22,116 bases of DNA from Candidatus Agathobaculum merdigallinarum (lineage in GTDB: Bacteria > Bacillota > Clostridia > Oscillospirales > Butyricicoccaceae): NCBI GenBank assembly GCA_019115425.1, contig DXDO01000009.1:1-22116 (forward strand), in the 5' to 3' direction. The position numbers and the translations under genes are program-made. Below are positions 6,645 to 12,940 of the stretch, piece by piece; within the stretch, counting starts at the first letter, position 1; the number at the start of each line of letters is the position of its first letter. Below the pieces are notes generated by a model that was not told where the DNA came from, ran no database searches, and saw only the letters and a program-made list of their open reading frames with translations.

Positions 6645-8161
6645 GCGGCAGCCTCCCTTCTCGCGATGGCAAGCAAGCGGCGGCGGTCGGTCTTGCCGTT
6701 GTTTGTCAGCGGCATTTGTGCAAGCCGCTCCAGCGTGCGCGGCAGCATGAATACGGGAAGCTGCCGGGATAATTGTTCATAGAGCGCGGCGCTTTCGGCC
6801 GTGCCGGTGTAAAAGGCGTGCAGACGGCTCTTTTGTTCGTCAAACACGCAGCAGCACTGGGAGGCGCCGTCAAGAGCCGTGACCACACGCTCGATCTCCT
6901 CAAGCTCGATGCGGTGTCCCATATGTTTGATCTGGAAATCCTTCCGGCCGCAAAAGTGTAAGTTGCCATTCCTGTCGTATCGCGCGAGGTCACCCGTGCG
7001 GTAGATGCGTTCGGTGTAGCAGGCGTTTGCCGGATGCTGAACAAAGGCATGCGCGGTCTGTTCGGGCGCGTTATAGTAGCCCAGCGCCAGCCCAGCGCCG
7101 CCCACACAGATTTCGCCGACCGTATCCGGCTGGGTAATCTCCTGATCCGCCCCATCCAGCAGGAACACCCGCGCGTTCGGGAACGCTTTGCCGAGCGGGA
7201 GCCCTGCTGTGCACTCGTTTTCTCTCTCTATCCTATGGTAGGTGCAGTTGCAGGTGATTTCAGTAGGGCCGTACAGGTTGACAAAATCTGCGTGGGGCAG
7301 GGCCTGCATCCAGCGGCGCAGATGGGCGGGCGGCATGACTTCGCCGCTGAACAGCACGCGGCGCACGCTGTCCGGCGTGCGGTAGTCCAGCCCGTGCAGT
7401 GCGCTGACCAGACACAGCGCGGACACCGCCCATGTCAGGGACGTGATGCGGTGCCGGCACAAAAAGTCCAGCAGTTCTGCGGGCTGGGAAAACAGCCGTC
7501 GGGGGATAATGACCAGTGTCGCGCCGGTCTGCACAGCCGCGTAGATGTCCTTGACCGACACATCAAAGTCAAACGGTGCCTGATTGCCAATCACGTCGTG
7601 CTCACGGATGCCGAACAGGCTGGCAAAGTCGGGGATAAAGGCCAGAACCGAGCGGTGGCTGATCACTACGCCCTTGGGGATGCCGGTCGAGCCGGAGGTG
7701 AAAAGGCAGTACAGCGGGTCGGCATCGGTCAAATCCGCGCGGATGCGTGCGAGCGCGGCGGGGTTCGACGGCATCCCGATCAAATCCTCTATCAGAAGAA
7801 TATCGGGCGCAGGGGCCAGCCGCGCGGCAATCGCCTGGTTGGCACGGTCGGTAATGATGACAGGCGCCCTGACTGTGTCCAGAATCTTCCGCAGGCGCGC
7901 CTCCGGAAGAGCGGGATTCAGTGGGACATAAAAGCAGCCTGCCTGTACCGCGCCGAAAAATGCAATCAGGGCCTGACAGCCTTTTTCCATCAATATCGGA
8001 ACCGGTGTGCAGGGAGAAAGGCGCGCAGCGAGCGCAGTGCCGGCGCTTTCGCTGTTTTGCAGCAGTTCTTGCCAGCAGCAGGCGCCGTTTTCGTCGATGA
8101 CCGCTGTTTTGTCAGGGATACGGGCGGCGGTCGCCTCTAATAATTCTAAAATATTTTTCAT
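6641..8161 (-). CDS. Amino acid adenylation enzyme (DltA-like stand-alone A domain)
   Basis: The 506-residue ANL-superfamily enzyme activates an amino acid with ATP and loads it on a carrier protein. Core motifs in order: A3 FTSGSTGIPKG (154-164), A4 FDFDVS (197-202), A5 NLYGPTE (295-301), A7 YRTGD (387-391), A8 from GRKDFQIK to HRIELEEIE (405-424), and A10 NNGKTDRR with K490. There is no condensation, carrier or thioesterase domain; the carrier is encoded separately at 5225-5455. In DltA a cysteine in the FCGE segment helps select D-alanine; here the segment reads LFSGEV with S272, so substrate choice may differ. The start is ATG 8161, with AAGAGG 5 bases upstream, in preference to the unsupported upstream in-frame ATG at 8209. 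It is the first gene of the operon. Confidence 0.9.
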   Translation of the reverse strand: MKNILELLEATAARIPDKTAVIDENGACCWQELLQNSESAGTALAARLSPCTPVPILMEKGCQALIAFFGAVQAGCFYVPLNPALPEARLRKILDTVRAPVIITDRANQAIAARLAPAPDILLIEDLIGMPSNPAALARIRADLTDADPLYCLFTSGSTGIPKGVVISHRSVLAFIPDFASLFGIREHDVIGNQAPFDFDVSVKDIYAAVQTGATLVIIPRRLFSQPAELLDFLCRHRITSLTWAVSALCLVSALHGLDYRTPDSVRRVLFSGEVMPPAHLRRWMQALPHADFVNLYGPTEITCNCTYHRIERENECTAGLPLGKAFPNARVFLLDGADQEITQPDTVGEICVGGAGLALGYYNAPEQTAHAFVQHPANACYTERIYRTGDLARYDRNGNLHFCGRKDFQIKHMGHRIELEEIERVVTALDGASQCCCVFDEQKSRLHAFYTGTAESAALYEQLSRQLPVFMLPRTLERLAQMPLTNNGKTDRRRLLAIARREAAA

Positions 8162-8196
8162 AAGTACCTCTTCATTCTTGCGTGTTATCATTCGCA

Positions 8197-8243
8197 GGAA
8201 ACCGGGCACCTTTCCGTCGGACAGAATGAGATGCCCGGTTTCC
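8197..8243 (-). promoter_or_regulatory. Perfect 12-bp stem-loop in the leader of the Dlt-like operon
   Basis: GGAAACCGGGCA (8197-8208) is perfectly complementary to TGCCCGGTTTCC (8232-8243), with a 23-base loop. It lies between the lipoprotein stop and the adenylation start, about 35 bases before the ATG. Neither side has a T-tract, so it is not a classical terminator. It could stabilise or process the mRNA or act as a control element. No clear promoter is visible in this 123-base gap. Confidence 0.45.
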
Positions 8244-8284
8244 CGAGAAGGATGGAAAAGGAGGAAAAACGCCGGCCTGCTCGA

Positions 8285-8635
8285 TCAGCGCTTGGCCGCG
8301 GATTTTTCTGCGCCGCCTTTCACGGCGGGCACCTTTTGCGCGGACTTGACCGGAGCAGACTTTCCGGAGGCCTTCTTTGTGGATTTCTTTGTTGATTTTG
8401 TGGTTTTCTTGGAGGTTCCTGCGCTCTTGCTGCTCTTGCCGGACTTGCTGGCCTTGGTATCCTTGCTGGTATCAGACTTGGCGGTCTCCTGCGTCTGAGA
8501 TTGGGACTCGCCCTGGGTCTGCGCGGCGTCGGCTTTTTTGAAGGACGAGCAGCCGGTCAGTGCGGGAAGTGCCATCAACATGGCGAGGGAGAGGGCGGCA
8601 GCGCCTTTTGCGGCCTTAGAATGGATGAAATTCAT
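8285..8635 (-). CDS. Small Lys/Ser/Thr-rich lipoprotein
   Basis: The 116-residue product has a lipoprotein signal: a basic N-terminus, a hydrophobic stretch at about residues 12-26, and lipobox LTGC with the lipidated cysteine at residue 28. After a Gln/Ser/Thr-rich linker the remainder is low-complexity and strongly basic, with repeated KST/KKT/KKS units, and it ends in KGGAEKSAAKR. No enzyme or binding domain can be seen. AAAGGAG lies 10 bases before ATG 8635. It is on the same strand and just upstream of the Dlt-like operon, so cotranscription is possible. A tail this rich in lysine may bind anionic wall polymers, but that is inference. The function is unknown. Confidence 0.8.
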   Translation of the reverse strand: MNFIHSKAAKGAAALSLAMLMALPALTGCSSFKKADAAQTQGESQSQTQETAKSDTSKDTKASKSGKSSKSAGTSKKTTKSTKKSTKKASGKSAPVKSAQKVPAVKGGAEKSAAKR

Positions 8636-8747
8636 GTTAGGATTGCTCCTTTGTAAAGTATTTCAAGGCTCTGTGCTCTTGATGGCTATACAATACCAGC
8701 GATTTATTCACACTATCTTCAGCAAACCTTAAGATATCTAAAGAAAA

Positions 8748-8773
8748 CAAAAAAGACAGGCCGAAGCCTGCCC
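8748..8773 (-). terminator. Minus-strand intrinsic terminator at the far end of repeat copy 1
   Basis: On the minus strand GCAGGC-TTCG-GCCTG forms a short stem with a stable tetraloop (plus-strand arms 8757-8761 and 8766-8770). It is followed by TCTTTTTTGTTTTC. It would end transcripts coming from the histidine kinase gene through the repeat. Confidence 0.65.
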
Positions 8774-8985
8774 GAGGCCATCGAAAAAGCATGTTTTTCG
8801 ATGGCCCCTCGATCGGAACCACGCTTCCGATCAAATTTTACGCAAAAAAAGCGCCCCTGCGCGAAACTTTTTTGCTATCAAAGTATAAAAAGTCGGGCGC
8901 CTGTCCTGACTTTTTTGAATTTTGCGGCAAGCCGCAAAATTAGATTTACCACGCACTGCGCGCGAAGGACTTTTTCAACAAGCTG
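8774..8985 (-). repeat. Hairpin-rich non-coding repeat, copy 1
   Basis: No gene is present. The stretch is a row of inverted repeats: GGCCATCGAAAAA/TTTTTCGATGGCC (8776-8788 and 8794-8806, perfect), GATCGGAA/TTCCGATC (8811-8818 and 8825-8832, perfect), AAAAAGTC/GACTTTTT (8887-8894 and 8908-8915), and AATTTTGCGGC/GCCGCAAAATT (8918-8928 and 8931-8941, perfect). It ends with ACTTTTTCAACAAGCTGA. The second and last hairpins and this tail recur at 15904-15998. The gap 8636-8747 upstream of the lipoprotein shows no convincing promoter. Confidence 0.7.
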
Positions 8986-9010
8986 AGGGACAGGCAATAA
9001 GCCCGTCCCT
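8986..9010 (-). terminator. Stem-loop directly after the histidine kinase gene
   Basis: AGGGACAGGC (8986-8995) pairs with GCCCGTCCCT (9001-9010); on the minus strand this is a 10-bp stem with one G-T pair and a TTATT loop, 14 bases after the kinase stop. The T-tract behind it is poor, so termination here may be partial. Confidence 0.5.
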
Positions 9011-9023
9011 GTTTGGGGATGCG

Positions 9024-10625
9024 TTATTCGTCCCGCAGCTGCCGGGGCAGTGTGATTTCAAACTCAGTTTTGTAGCCCTCCTGCGGGGGAAGAACCAGCC
9101 GGATGGCGCCCTGATGCAGTTCGATAATCCGCTTGACGATTGCCATACCGAGTCCAGTGCCGCAGCCCGTGGTACGCGCCTGGTTGCCGATGACAAACGG
9201 TTCGAACAGTGTATCCGCAATCGCGGGTGGGATGCCCACTCCGTTATCCGCAATGGTCAGGCGGATGGTGTCCGGCGTTTCGCGCAGCGAGAAAAACAGC
9301 GTTGTGCCGCGGGGATTGTATTTCAGCGCGTTGCCGGTCAGGTTTTCAAACAGGCGGCGCAGCAGTTTGGGATCGGCCTGACAGGAAATCTGCTGATCCG
9401 GCAGGTCGGGCTCGAGCGCGAAACCGGCGGCCTCCAGTTCGGTGTATTTCTCTGCGAGATAGGCCTTGACCAGCTCGCACAGGTCAAGCGCTTCCGCATG
9501 GAGCGTGTAATCCGGATGATCGAGCCGCGCGTAGGCGAACAGTGTGTCCATCAGGTCGGTGCTGGCGGCCGCTTTGCTGCAAATGGTCTCCAGATAGCGC
9601 TTTTGTTTGTCCTCCGGCACGATGCCGTCCGCCAGCGCCTGCGCATAGCCCTGGATAACGGTCAACGGGGTCTTGAGGTCGTGCGAAAGGTCGGCGATGA
9701 CGCGCTGTTTTGCCTTATCCGCCTGTTCTTTTTCAATGCGCGCCCGCTCAAGTTGGTCGAGCAGCTGGGTGAAGCTGTCGGTCACATACTGGAATTCGCG
9801 CGGGAGCTTGTCCTGCGCGACCTCGACACGCCGCCCTTCACCATACGCGACGATTGCCTCATTCAGCGGGCGGATGGAGCGGCGGATCTTACGGCTGAAA
9901 AACAGTGCCAGCAGGAACACTGCGGTGAGCAGCGCGGGAACGGACAGCAGCCACAGACGGTTTGTGTCCTCCAGCATGTTCAGATAGTTCTCTCCGGTCA
10001 GCAGGGGTGAAACGAATACCAATGTGCGGTACTCGCCGCTTGTGGCGCGGTACTCATATTTTACAATATCCCACCCGCTGCGGTAGGTGCCCTGAAGAAG
10101 TTCGAACTGCCGCTGAGTCAGCCGGTCAAGGCCTGGAAACAGGCTGCCTTCAAGGATGGTATAACTGGAGTCAACGATACAATAGTCAATGAATTCCGTC
10201 ATGCCGGTGTCCTCGTGGTAGCGGTTGAGGGCGATATAGTAGGATTCGCTGCCCGACTGGTCGGTCATTTGGGACACGGAATAATACAGGTTTCCATCTG
10301 CGGTGTTGATCATCCACAAATCTTCCGCGTGGATATACTCCTTGAGCGCGTTATCCGAGGCGTAAAGCAGATGATCGCGTTCGTCGAACACCAGAAAGGC
10401 GCAGTTTTGCAGGCGGCGGTGGGGGATGGCGGCGAAATCGTCCCTCGCCAGCGCATCCTCGTATTGCAGCAGGGTGTCGATTGTGGGGAAGGCGCGGTCA
10501 AGCCGCACGGCGACCAGTGTGTTGGACAGCGCGCTGACCGCGAACACCAGCAGCGAGCACAGCAGGAAGTAGGTGATGCAGGTGCGAAGAAAGCTCCGGC
10601 GGGAAAACAGTTTATTGGTTTTCAA
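9024..10625 (-). CDS. Sensor histidine kinase (HAMP-HisKA-HATPase)
   Basis: The 533-residue membrane sensor has two membrane segments (about 15-37 and 223-243) enclosing a roughly 185-residue extracellular sensing domain that I cannot assign to a family. A HAMP-like linker follows (about 244-297). The dimerisation/phosphoacceptor helix carries H315 in DLSHDLKTPL. The ATPase domain has the N box (LFENLTGNALKYN, from about 432), G1 (IADNGVGIP), an F box (FEPF) and G2 (GTGLGMAI). It forms a two-component pair with the upstream response regulator, overlapping it by 14 bases. The start is a TTG at 10625; no ATG lies nearby and the ribosome site is weak, consistent with translational coupling. The signal is unknown. 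Confidence 0.92.
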   Translation of the reverse strand: MKTNKLFSRRSFLRTCITYFLLCSLLVFAVSALSNTLVAVRLDRAFPTIDTLLQYEDALARDDFAAIPHRRLQNCAFLVFDERDHLLYASDNALKEYIHAEDLWMINTADGNLYYSVSQMTDQSGSESYYIALNRYHEDTGMTEFIDYCIVDSSYTILEGSLFPGLDRLTQRQFELLQGTYRSGWDIVKYEYRATSGEYRTLVFVSPLLTGENYLNMLEDTNRLWLLSVPALLTAVFLLALFFSRKIRRSIRPLNEAIVAYGEGRRVEVAQDKLPREFQYVTDSFTQLLDQLERARIEKEQADKAKQRVIADLSHDLKTPLTVIQGYAQALADGIVPEDKQKRYLETICSKAAASTDLMDTLFAYARLDHPDYTLHAEALDLCELVKAYLAEKYTELEAAGFALEPDLPDQQISCQADPKLLRRLFENLTGNALKYNPRGTTLFFSLRETPDTIRLTIADNGVGIPPAIADTLFEPFVIGNQARTTGCGTGLGMAIVKRIIELHQGAIRLVLPPQEGYKTEFEITLPRQLRDE

Positions 10626-11313
10626 TTTTGTATCCCAACCCCCTGACGGTTTTGATGTACTGCGGTTTTGCCGGATCGTCCTCGATCTTGGCGCGCAGAT
10701 TGGAGATGTGTACCATCATGGTGTTGTCGTCGCTTTCGTAGAACGCGCCGCCGACACACTCGTATAGCTGCGCCTTGGTAAATACCCTGCCGGGGCTGTG
10801 CATGAGCTTGGCGAGAATTTTCAGCTCGGTGGAGGTCAGCGGTACGATCTCGCCGTTTTTGCGCAGGATAAAGGACGCGGTATCCAGCTCAAGTGCACCA
10901 AGCGTGATGGTGTGCGGCGCGGCGGGGGCGGCCGTCTCCGCGCCGAGCCGGTAGTAGCGCCGCAGTGCGGCCTTGACATAGGCGACGACTTCGAGCGCGT
11001 TGAAAGGCTTGGTGAGATAGGCGTCCGCACCGATGTCCAGGCCGAGCACCTTATCGGTGTCCATGCTTTTGGCGGACAGGATGATGATGGGCAGGTTGCT
11101 GAACGTGCGCACCTGCCGGATCAGCTCATATCCATTTAGCCCCGGCATCATAATGTCTGCGAGCACAAGCGAAATGCCGCCCGCGCGGATTATCTCAAGC
11201 GCCTGTTCGCCATCTGCCGCTGACTGCACGGCAAATTCCGCGCCGGTCAGATACAGCGTCAGCAGTTCGGTGATATCGCGGTCATCCTCCGCGATCAGAA
11301 TGGTATGTTTCAA
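10612..11313 (-). CDS. OmpR/PhoB-family response regulator
   Basis: The 233-residue regulator has a receiver domain with the acidic pocket D10/D11, phosphoacceptor D53 (LADIMMPG) and K102 (LTKPF). A C-terminal winged-helix DNA-binding domain (about 137-232) contains LTSTELKILAKLMHSPGRVF and ends in the typical VRGLGYK. The start chosen is TTG 11313: GGAGAG lies 8 bases upstream and the protein then begins MKHTILIAEDD, the usual family length. An in-frame ATG at 11334 would add seven residues but has no ribosome site. It pairs with the overlapping kinase gene. Target genes cannot be read from the window; the nearby envelope genes are candidates only by proximity. Confidence 0.93.
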   Translation of the reverse strand: MKHTILIAEDDRDITELLTLYLTGAEFAVQSAADGEQALEIIRAGGISLVLADIMMPGLNGYELIRQVRTFSNLPIIILSAKSMDTDKVLGLDIGADAYLTKPFNALEVVAYVKAALRRYYRLGAETAAPAAPHTITLGALELDTASFILRKNGEIVPLTSTELKILAKLMHSPGRVFTKAQLYECVGGAFYESDDNTMMVHISNLRAKIEDDPAKPQYIKTVRGLGYKIENQ

Positions 11314-11407
11314 GTGGTTCTCTCTCCGTTTCATTCCGGCGGCAGGAAAGGCGGGCCGCCGTGTTCAGTATCCTTTTATTGCAGCGCGCGGCTGCGCGCT
11401 TTTCCTT

Positions 11408-11436
11408 ATCCTACTACAATCCGGCGCATCTGGCAA
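11408..11436 (-). promoter_or_regulatory. Probable promoter of the two-component operon
   Basis: Read on the minus strand, TTGCCA and TAGGAT are separated by 17 bases, about 95 bases upstream of the regulator start. Just after the expected start site is a perfect hairpin, AGCGCGC/GCGCGCT (plus 11383-11389 and 11394-11400), which would sit at the very 5' end of the mRNA. The remaining bases to 11577 show no gene. Confidence 0.45.
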
Positions 11437-11577
11437 GCCTGCGCCACGGCAAACGGCGACGGATGGCGACGGAATGCTCCTGGAAACAGGGAGATGCCTG
11501 CCGGCTGTGCATCATTTTTAGCAGACAGGAGGCGGTGCATGTGTTATATTTCGAATATGGGATCTGACGCATGACGC

Positions 11578-12249
11578 TCACCGCGTTTCGAGTGAGCAGT
11601 ACCGCGCGAGCGCGGGACGGTCGGCAATTTCGATCCGGCTGCGGTGCGTGCGGATGATAGCCTTCCCGCGCAGTACGGACAGACCGCGCGTGAGCTGCAC
11701 ACGGCTGACACCGAGAATGTCCGCAAGGTCGTCCTGCGTCATATCAATCACACAACTGTCGGGGACGGACTGCCGCGTGGGCAGCAGATACAGCAGATTG
11801 CACAGCTTGAGAAAGGTGCTGTTGTATTCTTGATGGGCGGTTTCATACAGCAGCAGGTTGACATACGAGGCATACCATTCCACGACCTGGGCGTTCAGAT
11901 GGTCGTTGCGCTCAAACATCAAACGGAACTGCTCCTTGGTAAATTCCAGCGCTTGAATGTCGGTCAGCGCGACAGTGACGATGGAGTTTTCGATGCGGAA
12001 ATCCTGCTGGTGGTAGCCGGGGAACACCGTGCCGCCGCCGTGGAAGGAGGTGATCTTGCGCCGTCCGTTTTCATGGACGATGTAGGTCTGCGCCACGCCG
12101 GACAGGATGAAGTACAGCGACTGGAACGGCTGACCGGGCGCCCACAGGTAATCGCCCTTGCGGAAGCGGCGCTCCCTGTGGGGCTGGGCGCGGAAATAGT
12201 CCGCAAATGCGGCGAAGTCGCCGGCGAACAGGTAACGCGGTGTACGCAT
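11578..12249 (-). CDS. Crp/Fnr-family transcriptional regulator
   Basis: The 223-residue protein has an N-terminal cyclic-nucleotide-binding-like beta barrel (about 10-115; FRKGDYLWAPGQPFQSLYFILSG region, with HGGGTVFPGY at 70-79). A long dimerisation helix follows (about 118-155), then a C-terminal helix-turn-helix (171-199) with TQDDLADILGVSRVQLTR as recognition segment. There is no N-terminal FNR-type cysteine cluster, so direct oxygen sensing by an iron-sulfur cluster is unlikely; the effector is unknown. ATG 12249 has AAAGGAGG 8 bases upstream. The frame stays open beyond this ATG to 12810, but that part runs antisense to another gene and is not coding. It is divergent from the TIGR04076-type gene, a likely target. 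Confidence 0.9.
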   Translation of the reverse strand: MRTPRYLFAGDFAAFADYFRAQPHRERRFRKGDYLWAPGQPFQSLYFILSGVAQTYIVHENGRRKITSFHGGGTVFPGYHQQDFRIENSIVTVALTDIQALEFTKEQFRLMFERNDHLNAQVVEWYASYVNLLLYETAHQEYNSTFLKLCNLLYLLPTRQSVPDSCVIDMTQDDLADILGVSRVQLTRGLSVLRGKAIIRTHRSRIEIADRPALARYCSLETR

Positions 12250-12285
12250 GGGATAGGCCTCCTTTTGTGTGCGGTTGCTGCTTCC

Positions 12286-12314
12286 AGTATAGCAGAAAAT
12301 TTGTGCAGCGGAAA
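12286..12314 (-). promoter_or_regulatory. Possible promoter of the Crp/Fnr gene in the divergent region
   Basis: On the minus strand a good -10 box TATACT (12291-12286) lies 17 bases from a weak -35 box TTTCCG, 36 bases before the start codon. The same divergent region holds the inverted repeat GCTGCC-ggt-GGCAGC (12341-12355), just before the ribosome site of the plus-strand gene, which could be an operator. Confidence 0.35.
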
Positions 12315-12375
12315 GCATCATACCGTCATAAGGGCAATTTGCTGCCGGTGGCAGCGGGATAGAAAGGTGATCAGA

Positions 12376-12720
12376 ATGAAAAAGGTTAAAATCACGGTGC
12401 TGCGCACGATGCTCAACGAGGACCTCGCGGCGGAATACGGAGCGGAGGGTCTGACGGCCTGTCCGATGCTGCAAGAAGGACAGGTGTTCTACGCCGATTA
12501 TGCGAAACCCGAGGGCCTGTGCGACGAGGCGTGGAAAGCGATCTACCAGTATGTATTCGCGCTGGCGCACGGCGCGGAGAGGGAACTGTTTTACTACGGC
12601 GATTGGATCCGAAAGCCAGGCGTTGCGATTTGCAGCTGCAACGACGGACTGCGTCCGGTCATCTTCAAGCTGGAGGCGACCGACCAGGAATCCCAAATAG
12701 ACTATACGCCGGTGCGCTGA
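12376..12720 (+). CDS. TIGR04076-family small protein
   Basis: The 114-residue cytosolic protein is recognised by its overall pattern: MKKVKITVLR at the start, TACPMLQEGQVF, KPEGLCDEAW, the ALAHG segment, and a C-terminal ICSCNDGLRPVIFKLE. These are the conserved blocks of the TIGR04076 family, common in anaerobic Firmicutes and of unknown function. The cysteines in ACP, GLC and CSC suggest metal or redox chemistry, but this is inference. AAAGGTG lies 8 bases before ATG 12376. It is divergent from the Crp/Fnr regulator and ends in its own strong terminator, so it is a single-gene unit. Confidence 0.82.
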   Translation: MKKVKITVLRTMLNEDLAAEYGAEGLTACPMLQEGQVFYADYAKPEGLCDEAWKAIYQYVFALAHGAERELFYYGDWIRKPGVAICSCNDGLRPVIFKLEATDQESQIDYTPVR

Positions 12721-12743
12721 GCGCGCAGCGGCGGGATAGGGGC

Positions 12744-12782
12744 GGCGCGCCGGGGAAAATGTCCCGGGCGCGCCCTTTTTTG
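12744..12782 (+). terminator. Strong intrinsic terminator after the TIGR04076-type gene
   Basis: GGCGCGCCGGGG (12744-12755) pairs with TCCC-G-GGCGCGCC (12762-12774) with one bulged G. A run of T follows directly, then TGTG. Confidence 0.88.
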
Positions 12783-12822
12783 TGTCCCATAGATAAAAAT
12801 TACGTCCCACGCAAAATTCTGT

Positions 12823-12851
12823 TTGTGCCGCAAAGGCGGATGTGATATAAT
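12823..12851 (+). promoter_or_regulatory. Extended -10 promoter of the PTS IIC-like gene
   Basis: TTGTGC (12823-12828) and a perfect TATAAT (12846-12851) are 17 bases apart, and TG one base before the -10 box makes it an extended -10 promoter. The start codon is 89 bases downstream. Confidence 0.75.
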
Positions 12852-12859
12852 ATCCGCGA

Positions 12860-12911
12860 AGCTGTCTTGACAGCTATGTATACAACTGCTTGCAGGGCGT
12901 GCGCTGCCCTG
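12860..12911 (+). promoter_or_regulatory. Two stem-loops in the 5' leader of the PTS IIC-like gene
   Basis: AGCTGTC/GACAGCT (12860-12866 and 12869-12875) and GCAGGGC/GCCCTGC (12892-12898 and 12905-12911) are both perfect and follow each other in the leader between promoter and ribosome site. Neither has a T-tract. They may affect mRNA stability or translation. I do not recognise a known riboswitch. Confidence 0.4.
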
Positions 12912-12940
12912 CCGGACAAGGGTAAGGGGACAACAAGGAT

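Noticed and set aside
7034..8140. 368-codon plus-strand frame
   Set aside because: Lies fully opposite the adenylation gene, whose motifs are unmistakable.
2637..8161. Standard dlt operon call
   Set aside because: A decarboxylase sits between the adenylation and carrier genes, no DltX-like small gene is seen, and the adenylation pocket differs, so dlt gene symbols were not assigned.
8774..8985. CRISPR-like array suspected from successive repeats
   Set aside because: The repeats are inverted pairs of different sequence, not direct repeats with regular spacers.
12250..12810. Extended N-terminus of the Crp/Fnr frame upstream of 12249
   Set aside because: The extension runs antisense to the TIGR04076-type gene and through its terminator; ATG 12249 has a strong ribosome site.
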